Assembly: GCF_035573695.1 (NCBI RefSeq)
Contig: NZ_CP121694.1
Location: forward strand, 2,704,501-2,768,500
Length of the DNA stretch: 64,000 nt
Origin: Metallumcola ferriviriculae
GTDB taxonomy: Bacteria > Bacillota > JADQBR01
Direction of reading: 5' to 3'
Positions 8,023 to 16,454 of the stretch are shown here, piece by piece (position 1 is the first letter of the stretch; each line of letters starts with the position of its first letter). The position numbers were made by a program, and so were the translations under genes. The notes beneath the pieces were generated by a model that had not been told where the DNA came from, did not search any database, and was given only the letters and a program-made list of their open reading frames with translations.

Positions 8023-9351
8023 CTAGAATATCAAGACAAAGGCTGATCCAACAACAAACATAATGATCATTGCCACCAGACAATATCCCCAGATATCTTT
8101 GATACCCAGCTTAGCGATACCGAGGGCGGGCAATGCCCAGAACGGCTGTATCAGGTTAGTGGTGACGTCTCCCAACGTGACAGAGTTAACCATTGCTGAA
8201 GGTGCTACACTTAAAGTTTTGGCTGCTTCCACCATAATCGGCCCCTGGACAATCCACTGACCCCCAGCTGATGGGACAAAAAAGTTAACTATACATGCTG
8301 ATACATAGGACCAGAATGGTAACGTTGTGCCTGTAGAAATTGAAACAAACCACCCGGAAATTATGACAATTAACCCTGAGCTGGCCATGATTCCTTGAAT
8401 GCCTGCGTAAAATGGAAACTGAAGGATAATAGGTCCTGCTGCACCAGCGCCCTTTTGAAAAGCCGAAATATAACTTTTAGGAGTTTTATGCAGTGCCAGC
8501 CCTAAGAAGAGAAAGAAGAAATTTACAAAGTTAAGATTCAGGTCAAACCCATTGGTAGCGAAGTGGTATATTATCCACGAAAAACCGCCCGCTACTATGA
8601 TGTAATTAAGTATCGCGCTGTTCTCTAACTTGTTTGCGATAGTTATTTCACCTACAGCAGGTTCTAGCGCGGGTGCGCTTTCCTCAATCGTGGACACATC
8701 AAGTACCCTAATTTCTTCTTTTTTAGTAGGTATCATGTTCCTATAGGCCCAGGCAACCAATATTGTTGTAACTATAGCTGTACCAAGTAAAACCGGGCTA
8801 AATATGGTCGCTTGTAAAGGGATGAGACCGACAGCGTCTTCTAAAAAGTGACCGGGTGTATTCACCAATAGAGGGGCGGTAATTGATAGAGACGCGGGCA
8901 AACCGGCAATAAAGCCTGAATAAGCGGCGGCAACCAGGATAGGATAATCTACCCCTTTTACCCTTTTGGCAATTTCTCTCGCAAAAATTGAACCAAGTAC
9001 CAAACCAAAGCCCCAATTAACCCAAGCCCCTGCAGCGCTGAATAACACAGTTATTACAATAGCACTGTTTGGGCCTTTCGGCATTGAAGCCACCTTTTTA
9101 ATCAGCCTCTGAACCGGTGGTGACGTGGCCAGAGCAAAACCCGTTAATAGGATAACCGCCATCTGCATGGAGAATGCTAAGAAATTCCAGAAACCGTTAT
9201 ACCAAAACCCAACCAGTTCAAATGGTCCTTTTCCAGCAATGATAATGCCCATCAAATACGTGATGAGCGTGAGGATAATTGCAAAGATAAATGCATCCGG
9301 AATGTATTTCTCAGCGCTTACTTTAAACTTTTTAGCAATACTCCTTAACAT
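8023..9351 (-). CDS. atoE: Short-chain fatty acid transporter, AtoE family
   Basis: 442 aa, about 12 membrane helices. The N-terminal KYIPDAFIFAIILTLI and the C-terminal VPSAGGQWIVQGPIM and GDVTTNLIQPFWALP segments are hallmarks of the AtoE short-chain fatty acid uptake family. RBS AAGGAGG precedes the ATG. It follows the beta-keto acid cleavage enzyme gene by 19 bases, so the two form an operon. E. coli AtoE carries acetoacetate and butyrate. Together with the cleavage enzyme this suggests uptake of a beta-keto or related short acid. A paralogue is at 50569. Confidence 0.9.
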   Translation of the reverse strand: MLRSIAKKFKVSAEKYIPDAFIFAIILTLITYLMGIIIAGKGPFELVGFWYNGFWNFLAFSMQMAVILLTGFALATSPPVQRLIKKVASMPKGPNSAIVITVLFSAAGAWVNWGFGLVLGSIFAREIAKRVKGVDYPILVAAAYSGFIAGLPASLSITAPLLVNTPGHFLEDAVGLIPLQATIFSPVLLGTAIVTTILVAWAYRNMIPTKKEEIRVLDVSTIEESAPALEPAVGEITIANKLENSAILNYIIVAGGFSWIIYHFATNGFDLNLNFVNFFFLFLGLALHKTPKSYISAFQKGAGAAGPIILQFPFYAGIQGIMASSGLIVIISGWFVSISTGTTLPFWSYVSACIVNFFVPSAGGQWIVQGPIMVEAAKTLSVAPSAMVNSVTLGDVTTNLIQPFWALPALGIAKLGIKDIWGYCLVAMIIMFVVGSAFVLIF

Positions 9352-9370
9352 GTGATCGCCTCCTTAATTT

Positions 9371-10291
9371 TCAGTAACTTACGTGTTCCAATCCTTTCAA
9401 TCCCAGCATTTTCCTGGCTTCATCCGGACTTGCAATATCGTAACTGAGCTCTTTGGCGATGTTCACCACCTTTTCCACTTGATCTGCACTACTTTTGGCC
9501 AAGATTCCTTTCTCGGCGTAGAGACTGTCTTCCAAACCCACCCTTACATTGCCCCCTAATGCTAAAGCGGCAGCACATAGCTTCATCTGATCCTTTCCGG
9601 CTGCACAGACTGACCAGCTAAAGTCCCCTATCAATTCTTTTGCGGTATTATATAGCATCAAAAGATTACCAACAGTAGCAGGAAGTCCACCAAGGATACC
9701 CAGCACAAACTGCAGATAAATTGGCCGCTTTAAGTACCCCTCCCTTATCATCTGCGCTGCGTTATTTACCATAGCAACATCATATATTTCCAACTCCGGC
9801 CTGGTCTGGGTCTCATTCATTGTCTCTAAGAAGAACTTCATCGTTTTAAATGTGTTGGTAAATACGAAATCTTCTGTAAACTGATAGTACGGCTTTTCCC
9901 AGTCGTGTTTATAGTTCTCGATTTTATCTGCTACTGGATAGAGTGCAAAGTTGAAGGAACCCATATTAAACGATGCCAGCTCCGGTTTAAAGGTAGGAAC
10001 TACGCTGATACGCTGTTCCTTGGTCATACCCAAACCACCGCCGGTAGTAGTACAGACCACTAAGTCAGATCGTTCCTTGATCTTTTGTAGGATTTCTCTA
10101 AAATAGTCTAAGTTTGACGATGGCTGACCGGTGTGAGGGTCTCTGGCATGGATGTGCACCACCGATGCACCAGCCTCGTAGGCCTTTATGGCATCTTCCG
10201 CTATCTCATCTGGTGTAATGGGTAAATAGGGACTCATACTGGGGACATGAATACTGCCGGTTATTGCAGCTGTTACGATTATTTTGGACAA
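9371..10291 (-). CDS. Beta-keto acid cleavage enzyme (BKACE / Kce family)
   Basis: 306 aa from the TTG at 10289-10291, which has AAAGGAG eight bases before it. The frame is open to 10324 but lacks another good start. The protein has the family's TIM-barrel opening KIIVTAAITGSIHVPSMSP, with key residues TAAITG, and the metal-binding HIHARDP motif near residue 46. Family members condense a beta-keto acid with acetyl-CoA and release acetoacetate plus a new acyl-CoA; Kce does this in lysine fermentation. First gene of a two-gene operon with the AtoE transporter. The specific keto acid is unknown. Divergent from the PucR-type regulator. Confidence 0.9.
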   Translation of the reverse strand: MSKIIVTAAITGSIHVPSMSPYLPITPDEIAEDAIKAYEAGASVVHIHARDPHTGQPSSNLDYFREILQKIKERSDLVVCTTTGGGLGMTKEQRISVVPTFKPELASFNMGSFNFALYPVADKIENYKHDWEKPYYQFTEDFVFTNTFKTMKFFLETMNETQTRPELEIYDVAMVNNAAQMIREGYLKRPIYLQFVLGILGGLPATVGNLLMLYNTAKELIGDFSWSVCAAGKDQMKLCAAALALGGNVRVGLEDSLYAEKGILAKSSADQVEKVVNIAKELSYDIASPDEARKMLGLKGLEHVSY

Positions 10292-10393
10292 CTTAACCAC
10301 TCCTTTACATATTCTAACAGCCATTATTATATTAATGACAATACAATAATTCTATGGTCAAGTGCTACAAATAATTTCAAAATATTCATAAAA

Positions 10394-10416
10394 TTCTTGT
10401 AGCTTCTCTACAGGAA
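10394..10416. promoter_or_regulatory. Candidate operator between divergent genes
   Basis: Inverted repeat TTCTTGTAG-CTTCT-CTACAGGAA (8 of 9 pairs) between the minus-strand BKACE operon and the plus-strand regulator. A further CTACAAA lies near 10365. It is a plausible binding site for the regulator at 10469, but no matching consensus is known to me. Confidence 0.4.
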
Positions 10417-10468
10417 TTTGGAAAAAAGCATGGAATATTGATTACTAGAATCTATTACTCTAAAGGCG

Positions 10469-12778
10469 GTGTCCTTCTTGCTATCATCGGAACATCAACT
10501 TCAACACCAGCATATCTTATGGGAATTATGGAGCTTAACTATAGGTAACCGCTTAGACCCCTTTACCTTAGGTAAGAAGTTAAGGGAGGTCCTTCCATTT
10601 GACAATGTTTATGTCTTCATTAGGGATGAACATCGCCATAAATACACTCGCCTCAACGAGGACTCGAAACGGCCCCAAAGATTTGATTTATTGGCCGAAC
10701 TCTTATCTAATAGGCTACAAAGAAATTTAATTTTTGAGGATAAGCAGCTAACGATTTTTCCTTTTACTTCTCCTTACGCTTCTGATAATGAGCATTACTC
10801 AGGCTTTGTTGTAGTTGAAAATAGCGTGGACTTGGACAATGATCACATTTCATTAATGGAAATGATTTCTCAGCATATCGCCCTCCTGTTAGAAAACCTG
10901 CGGGAAGCTTCTCACTTTAGAAATCAGGTAAAAAGCCTTTCCACAATAGTGCAAATTGATAACGAAATTTCTTTAGAAGAAAACTTTGAAACTACGCTGG
11001 GAAATATAATGGAAAAAATTAAAAAGGCCTTTGACGCTTCCACAGGCGGGGTCATGCTGTATGACGAAGAAAAAAATACTCTGGTGCTGCAAAAGCCTGG
11101 CTTTGGTGCCACGGATCAGGAAATAAATGAATATAATGTTTCGCTCAAAGAACAAAGCAACGCTACCAGGGTATTTCGAACCGGATCACCAATGGTTTCA
11201 AACAACTGTATCGGTGACAGCCGAATTCTACAAAGGTACGTTGATTTATATAAGGTGCATAATCTGATGACTGTACCATTATCATCTCAAGGAAAAACCA
11301 TCGGGGTGTTACACCTTGCCAATAAAAGATCCGGCATATGGAATGAAAATGATTTAAAACTGCTGCAAATGATGGCTTCGTATTTGGGAGGCATCATTGA
11401 GCGTGCTTATTTAGTGGAAAAGCTTAAGGAAAAACACCTTGAAATAGAGAAACTCTATCAAAACGCGGAAAGAATGACCGAAACCCTCAGCTATCAAAAG
11501 GAAGTCATAGATACACATCGCTCAACACTTGAGTGGACTCTTTCTATCCATAACCAGCTTCTAAAAAGCCTGCTAAATGAAGGTGGGCTTAAGGAAATAA
11601 CTGAGATTCTAGCCAGTCAAATCGGCAAAAGTGTCGTCATTGTGGATAGCTTCGGCCAAGTGCCGGCAATGAGTCTCACTTCTGACGAGCATCAGACAAT
11701 CTTTCAAGACTTTGTGAAGCAAAACTTAAAACAGTTCAAGCGGAAGACCTTACCCTTTGTTCTGGCAGACAAAAAATATTTCGTGACACCCTTTCCTATT
11801 GACTTGAGGCACTACAACATGGATCAGATACTGCTGTTGGTGATAACAAAGAATCATTTGAAAACTCATGAACTAAACGCTGTCCGACAGGCCCTATTAA
11901 TATTTTCCTTGGAGTTAATACGGCAAAAGGGCATTATCGAAACGGAAAACAGGCTACGGGCTGATTTCCTAGATGACTTAATCTTTAGCAAAAGCCTAAA
12001 TCTTAATAACCTGCATACCAGGGCTGCGTATTTAAACCATAGTTTTACCGACCCCAATGTATTTATCATTTTAGATATCGATGATTTTGTCACTCGAATT
12101 GAAAAAGAGAAATTAAAAGAAGCAGATATCCTCAAAATCAAAAATAGATTGTACGCAATCACAGAAAACAATATTAAAAAACACTTTCCCGAAAGAAGCT
12201 ATCTTATGACCACCAAAAGCGATAATGTGCTGGCACTTTTATCCCTGCCCAATAAGCATTTACCGCAGGCTATCGATACTATGCTTGGGGAAATTAGTAA
12301 TGATATTAACTCAAGTTTGACGCCTTTAACAGTATCTATTGGCGTCAGCAATCTTTGTCTTGCTATAGAGGACTATAAAAGTAACTATTCAAGCACAAAA
12401 AAAGCCCTCGACATCAATAAAGGCTTAGGGAAAAAAGACATTATTGTCTACCAGGGGCAGCAGGGTCTGGATGGAATGTTTTTTGACCTTTACCGGCAGC
12501 AGAGTTTCCGCGAATTTGCCTTAGAATTTTTAGACCCAGTCCTTGAGTATGAAAAAAGTAAAAAAACACCCCTGATTGACACTGCAGAAACTTATCTAAA
12601 TTCTTTAAACCTACAGCAAACGGCTAAACTGTTATACAGCCATGTAAATACAGTCAGGTACCGACTGAATAAAATCGAAAAGCTGCTGGGAATTGACTTT
12701 AAGTACAAAGACGACCGGCTAAAATTTACTTTGGCGTTAAATATTCTTAAGTTTCGTTCGGATTATAATACAGACTGA
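10469..12778 (+). CDS. GAF-domain, PucR/CdaR-type transcriptional regulator
   Basis: 769 aa and the only plus-strand gene. A weak GAF-like N-terminus (about residues 1-150) is followed by a clear GAF domain (about 165-325), a short coiled coil (about 325-350), a long central region and a C-terminal PucR-type helix-turn-helix (residues about 710-760, LNLQQTAKLLYSHVNTVRYR, the NTVRYRL motif being diagnostic). The start is uncertain: GTG at 10469 overlaps the AAAGGCGGTG site, and TTG at 10478 has better spacing. It is divergent from BKACE-AtoE, so it probably senses a ligand of that pathway and controls it. Unlike the other regulators here it is not sigma-54 dependent. Confidence 0.88.
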   Translation: MSFLLSSEHQLQHQHILWELWSLTIGNRLDPFTLGKKLREVLPFDNVYVFIRDEHRHKYTRLNEDSKRPQRFDLLAELLSNRLQRNLIFEDKQLTIFPFTSPYASDNEHYSGFVVVENSVDLDNDHISLMEMISQHIALLLENLREASHFRNQVKSLSTIVQIDNEISLEENFETTLGNIMEKIKKAFDASTGGVMLYDEEKNTLVLQKPGFGATDQEINEYNVSLKEQSNATRVFRTGSPMVSNNCIGDSRILQRYVDLYKVHNLMTVPLSSQGKTIGVLHLANKRSGIWNENDLKLLQMMASYLGGIIERAYLVEKLKEKHLEIEKLYQNAERMTETLSYQKEVIDTHRSTLEWTLSIHNQLLKSLLNEGGLKEITEILASQIGKSVVIVDSFGQVPAMSLTSDEHQTIFQDFVKQNLKQFKRKTLPFVLADKKYFVTPFPIDLRHYNMDQILLLVITKNHLKTHELNAVRQALLIFSLELIRQKGIIETENRLRADFLDDLIFSKSLNLNNLHTRAAYLNHSFTDPNVFIILDIDDFVTRIEKEKLKEADILKIKNRLYAITENNIKKHFPERSYLMTTKSDNVLALLSLPNKHLPQAIDTMLGEISNDINSSLTPLTVSIGVSNLCLAIEDYKSNYSSTKKALDINKGLGKKDIIVYQGQQGLDGMFFDLYRQQSFREFALEFLDPVLEYEKSKKTPLIDTAETYLNSLNLQQTAKLLYSHVNTVRYRLNKIEKLLGIDFKYKDDRLKFTLALNILKFRSDYNTD

Positions 12779-12785
12779 TGCCACG

Positions 12786-12868
12786 GGGTGTCACTTATTT
12801 AGTGTCACTTATTGGTGTCAGGCACCAATAAGTGACAAATAAGTGACACTTTGGGTGTCAGGCACCTA
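12786..12868. repeat. GTGTCAGGCACC-family repeat cluster R3
   Basis: Two cores with TGTCACTTATT/AATAAGTGACA arms in the 95 bases between the convergent ends of the regulator gene and the mutase small-subunit gene. The long hairpin could end transcription from both sides. Confidence 0.8.
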
Positions 12869-12873
12869 GCGAC

Positions 12874-13248
12874 CTACCGGATAAATTCTTCGATCGCCTT
12901 AAGTGTGCTGCCGGTGGGGAAGACTTCGGCTACGCCTAGTTTTTTCATTTCTGATATATCAGCACGGGGAATGGTGCCGCCCAGTAATACGGACACCTTT
13001 TCCATACCTTTTTCCTTCATAATATTCATCAGCTTTGGCAGCAGGGTCAGATGGTTTCCGGATAGGGTGCTGACGCCGATATAATCCACGTCCTCCTGCA
13101 TAGCGTTTTCCACGATTGCTTCGGGAGTGAGATTACCGGCGTAAATCACTTCCATCCCTTTATCTCTTAGAAAACTGGCCACCATCTGGGCACCGCGCCA
13201 GTGGGAATCAAGGCCCAGCTTAACAATTAATATTTTTGTCGGTCTCAT
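12874..13248 (-). CDS. Acyl-CoA mutase small subunit, cobalamin-binding
   Basis: 124 aa from the ATG at 13246-13248, with AAAGGAGGGG six bases before. It is a complete stand-alone B12-binding domain of the methylmalonyl-CoA mutase type: KLGLDSHWRGAQ contains the DxHxxG motif whose histidine (residue 16) binds cobalt, followed by GVSTLSG and LLGGTIP. The mutase large subunit gene ends 13 bases upstream. The two chains should form a heteromeric adenosylcobalamin enzyme, the arrangement known for 2-hydroxyisobutyryl-CoA and archaeal methylmalonyl-CoA mutases. No MeaB-type G-protein chaperone gene is present in this window. Confidence 0.92.
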   Translation of the reverse strand: MRPTKILIVKLGLDSHWRGAQMVASFLRDKGMEVIYAGNLTPEAIVENAMQEDVDYIGVSTLSGNHLTLLPKLMNIMKEKGMEKVSVLLGGTIPRADISEMKKLGVAEVFPTGSTLKAIEEFIR

Positions 13249-13261
13249 ATTTTCCCCTCCT

Positions 13262-14923
13262 TTAGTAAAGCGGCATTTTCCAGCTGCCACTGATGCTGCG
13301 AAAAACGTCCGCTATCTCGCCGACGGTGGTGCGGGCTTTGACGGCTGCTAACAGTGCGGGCAGTACATTATCGCCGGATTTGATGACAATCTCTACCTCA
13401 GTAAGTGCTTTATTTACTTCCTCAAGGCTGCGTGTTTCCTTTACTTTTAGCAGCCTCGCCTTTTGCCGGGATAGTGTTTCGGGCACCCGGAACAGCTCTA
13501 CGCTCTCCTCTTCTTCATCGCAGTCGTTGAAACAATTTACTCCTACGACCTTCTTAGTACCGTTTTCTATCGCAAGCTGTTCTTTATAAGCGGACCGTCT
13601 TATTTCCTGGTGCACCCAGCCGGTCTCCACTGCTTTAACTATTCCCCCCTGATTTGCCACCGTGTCAATATATTGTGTAATCTTCTGCTCCATCTGGTCG
13701 GTCAACTGCTCTACGAAATACGAACCGCCCAGGGGATCGATGGTACTGGTGACGTTGGTCTCATTCTGCAGGATTTGCTGGGTTCTTAACGCCGTCAGTG
13801 CCGAAAGATTCGAAGGTATGGAAAGTGCCTCATCAAAACCATCTACATGTATTGATTGGGCACCTCCCATCACCGCGGCGAGAGCCTGATATGCAGAACG
13901 AGATATGTTGTTCAGCGGCTGTTGTGCAGTCAGGCTGACACCGGCGGTCTGTACGTGGTAACGGAAGCGCAGGCTGCGCTGGTCTTTAGGACTATAGCGC
14001 TCCTGCATCAATTTAAACCACACTCGCCGGGCGGCACGGAACTTGGCAACTTCTTCAAAAAAATCGTTATGGGACGAAAGAAAAAATGATAATCGGGGCA
14101 CGAATTGATCTACTGAATATCCTCTGCTCAGCATTTCCTCGATTGTCCCAAATGCATGGGCCATGACCAGGCCCACTTCCTGCACTGCGTTGGCACCGGA
14201 CTCGCGATAATTGTAGCCGGTATAACTGATGGGATTCCAGCGTGGTACATGTTCTGCACAGTAGGCAACAATATCGGTGGAAAGCCTAAACGAAAGAGCG
14301 GGCTCTAGAATATCCGGCGCCGTGGTTGCCATGGTCTCCATCAAAAAGTCATTTTGGATGGTACCGGCCAGTTTTTCCGGGGAAATCCCTCTGCTTTCTG
14401 CCACCGCCAAATACATGGCCATGATGGTGGCCGACATCACCGGGTTGCAGGCCACTAGCGACACACTGACCCGGTCTATGGGTATATTATCAAACAATAC
14501 CAGCATGTCTTCGATAGTATCTACTGCCACGCCACCCTGGCCGATATCTCCTTCCACCGCTGGGTTATCTGAATCGTAGCCTCGCAAAGTGGGATAATCA
14601 AAAACTGCATTGATCGCGTCGGAACCTTGCTTGAGCAGCATACGGTAGCGTTCATTAGTGTCTTCTGCGGTCCCGTAGCCTGCCAGCTGACGTATGGTCC
14701 AGGGGCGACCCCGATACATGGTGCTGTACACCCCTCTGGTGAAAGGCGATTTCCCAGGAAAACCCAGCCGCTCCAGGTATTCCTTTTCAGAATTGATACC
14801 CGGTGTATATAAAGGGTCAACCGAGATGCCCGAGTCGGTACACCGCTCGGCAGAATGCTCTAATTCGCTTTCGTAGTCATTAAGCCATCTATCTTTTTGC
14901 TGAAGAATTTCTTCTTTTGCCAT
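13262..14923 (-). CDS. B12-dependent acyl-CoA mutase large subunit with a non-standard pocket
   Basis: 553 aa, the usual length for the catalytic subunit of two-chain acyl-CoA mutases. Family signatures are clear: FTRGVYSTMYRGRPWTIRQ, GYDSDNP, GTIQND, PRLSFF, EVAKFRAARR and DPLGGSYFVE. The residues that set the substrate are not those of any member I know. The methylmalonyl-CoA mutase Tyr89 position is Leu80, Arg207 is Thr200, the catalytic His244 is Asn238 (GYN instead of GYH), and the 2-hydroxyisobutyryl-CoA mutase Asp117 position is Val107. Loss of Arg207 argues strongly against methylmalonyl-CoA. A branched or other neutral acyl-CoA is more likely. RBS GGAGGTGG. Operon order: M24 protein, this gene, small subunit. 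Confidence 0.9.
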   Translation of the reverse strand: MAKEEILQQKDRWLNDYESELEHSAERCTDSGISVDPLYTPGINSEKEYLERLGFPGKSPFTRGVYSTMYRGRPWTIRQLAGYGTAEDTNERYRMLLKQGSDAINAVFDYPTLRGYDSDNPAVEGDIGQGGVAVDTIEDMLVLFDNIPIDRVSVSLVACNPVMSATIMAMYLAVAESRGISPEKLAGTIQNDFLMETMATTAPDILEPALSFRLSTDIVAYCAEHVPRWNPISYTGYNYRESGANAVQEVGLVMAHAFGTIEEMLSRGYSVDQFVPRLSFFLSSHNDFFEEVAKFRAARRVWFKLMQERYSPKDQRSLRFRYHVQTAGVSLTAQQPLNNISRSAYQALAAVMGGAQSIHVDGFDEALSIPSNLSALTALRTQQILQNETNVTSTIDPLGGSYFVEQLTDQMEQKITQYIDTVANQGGIVKAVETGWVHQEIRRSAYKEQLAIENGTKKVVGVNCFNDCDEEEESVELFRVPETLSRQKARLLKVKETRSLEEVNKALTEVEIVIKSGDNVLPALLAAVKARTTVGEIADVFRSISGSWKMPLY

Positions 14924-14951
14924 CAGTCAGCCACCTCCATAATATCTACAA

Positions 14952-16184
14952 TCACTTAAAATAAAGTTCTTTACTGCCGTAGGTAATCCATTCCGCACCG
15001 CTTTCGGTGACTACCAAGGTATCCTCAAGGTCAAGGCCTCCCCGCCCCGGAATAATTAGCTTTGGTTCCAAGGCCAGCACCATACCCGGCTCCAGGATGA
15101 CTTTGGACCGGGGTCCGATGAGCGGCGGTTCATCCATTTCAATGCCCACCCCATGGCCAATGTACTCAAAATCATATAAGGCCCTGGTCATGAAGTACTC
15201 CTCATAACCCAAATCAGCAGCCTTATCCCTGGCGGCAGTGTAAATGTCTGCCGCAGCAGCGCCCGGCCTCACCTGCTTAAATGCCGCCTCCATGATGGTT
15301 TTCAAAGCTTCATATTGATCCTGCTGTTCGATGGTGGGCTCACTCACGGCAAATGTACGCGCCTGATCAACGTGGTATCCCTGAATATTCACGCCCTTAT
15401 TAATGATAACCAGTTCGCCCTCCTGCATAGGTCTGGAAGAAGGTCCATAAGGGCGAGCCTTACTGACACCTCTGCCGGTAGCGGTTAACCAGTATCCCGA
15501 AACCTCGCAGCTGTTATCGCCTGCTGCTATCATGCCGAATTCAAAAACCTGGTCCCAGGCCCGCAAATTTAATGGTCTCTCTGCATGGTAATAATGTTCC
15601 ACATCCTTGATTACCTTTGCCAGTTCCCACTCTGTGATACCCGGGCGAAGCACCTTTTGGCACTGCTGAAAGCCAAGGGCAGACACTCGGGCAATGTTTT
15701 TCATGAGGTTTATTTCGGACGGTGATTTAATCATCCTCACCTGAAGCAGTGCCGGAGAAATGTCTACGAATTCAATGTTGGGAAGCGCTTGCGAAAATCG
15801 CCGGTAGTTGTTTACCGGCATCACGTCTAGTTCCGTACCCACTCTTACATTTGCTGGTGATAACTCTTTTAGTGTCTGAGCAACGGTAGAGATACCAAAG
15901 GAGGGTCTTACATCCTTTACCCAGCTCTCCTGCATGCCGCGTGCATGGTTTAGCTGAACCAATAGTATCGGTTCTTTCTCCAGCGGGACAATCAAAGTAG
16001 AAAATAATGCGATTCCCGCAAAGTAGAATATATCCGCCGGGTGAACCAGCACCACTATTTCCACACCCTGCCGCTCCATCAATCGTCTGAACCTTTCTAA
16101 CCTTATTTCACTTTCGTTGGGCTGGTGCGGGATATTCACATCAATACCCACCCTGCCACCCGAAGGACCTGACCGCTGATACAT
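14952..16184 (-). CDS. M24-family (creatinase/prolidase fold) enzyme lacking one metal ligand
   Basis: Up to 410 aa, with a creatinase-type N-terminal domain (about residues 25-150) and a pita-bread M24 domain (about 160-400). The five-ligand pattern of metal-dependent M24 enzymes is present except the first: Asn262 (IINKG) replaces Asp, while Asp273, His344, Glu373 and Glu387 remain with normal spacing. Members with altered ligands include creatinase and other non-peptidase C-N or C-S cleaving enzymes, so a peptidase role should not be assumed. Start unclear: ATG at 16184 has no ribosome site, whereas AGGAGGTGG serves an out-of-frame ATG at 16222; in-frame GTG codons further in are alternatives. 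First gene of the mutase operon. Confidence 0.82.
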   Translation of the reverse strand: MYQRSGPSGGRVGIDVNIPHQPNESEIRLERFRRLMERQGVEIVVLVHPADIFYFAGIALFSTLIVPLEKEPILLVQLNHARGMQESWVKDVRPSFGISTVAQTLKELSPANVRVGTELDVMPVNNYRRFSQALPNIEFVDISPALLQVRMIKSPSEINLMKNIARVSALGFQQCQKVLRPGITEWELAKVIKDVEHYYHAERPLNLRAWDQVFEFGMIAAGDNSCEVSGYWLTATGRGVSKARPYGPSSRPMQEGELVIINKGVNIQGYHVDQARTFAVSEPTIEQQDQYEALKTIMEAAFKQVRPGAAAADIYTAARDKAADLGYEEYFMTRALYDFEYIGHGVGIEMDEPPLIGPRSKVILEPGMVLALEPKLIIPGRGGLDLEDTLVVTESGAEWITYGSKELYFK

Positions 16185-16222
16185 TCTGTCGATGAAGATT
16201 CGATAGTTAAAGTTACGCCCAT
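16136..16222 (-). other. Short ORF (28 aa) with strong ribosome site overlapping the M24 gene start
   Basis: ATG at 16220-16222 preceded by AGGAGGTGG at good spacing, reading 28 codons to a TGA at 16136-16138. It overlaps the first 49 bases of the M24 reading frame in another frame. It could be a leader peptide that couples translation, or the true start of the M24 gene interrupted by a frameshift. Sequence alone does not decide. Confidence 0.4.
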
Positions 16223-16294
16223 TAAGGCCACCTCCTGATGTTTTAGTTGCTTCATTTACCTGCGTACTTCCCCTCTGAGTTCTGTCTTGAGCAC

Positions 16295-16454
16295 CTTGCC
16301 TACTGGCTAGTTGCTTGCTTGCCTGCGCCTACTTGCCTAACTGCCTAGTTGCCTGCTTGCCTATCTGCCCACTTGCCTACCTGCCTGCCTTTTTACCCGC
16401 CTGCCTGCCTACTTGCCTTACTTGCCTTACTTGCCTACTTGCCTACTTGCCTAC
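16295..16454. repeat. Low-complexity tandem repeat, unit about GTAGGCAA (minus strand)
   Basis: About 160 bases made almost only of TTGCCTAC / CTGCCTGC-like octamers (plus strand). The most regular part, 16411-16454, alternates TTGCCTAC and TTGCCTTAC. Plus-strand reading frames through it are translations of the repeat and not genes. It lies inside the long leader between the sigma-54 promoter at 16818 and the M24 gene. Confidence 0.85.

Noticed and set aside
13262-14923. Plain annotation as methylmalonyl-CoA mutase
   Set aside because: Tyr89, Arg207 and His244 equivalents are Leu, Thr and Asn; no epimerase or propionyl-CoA genes lie nearby.
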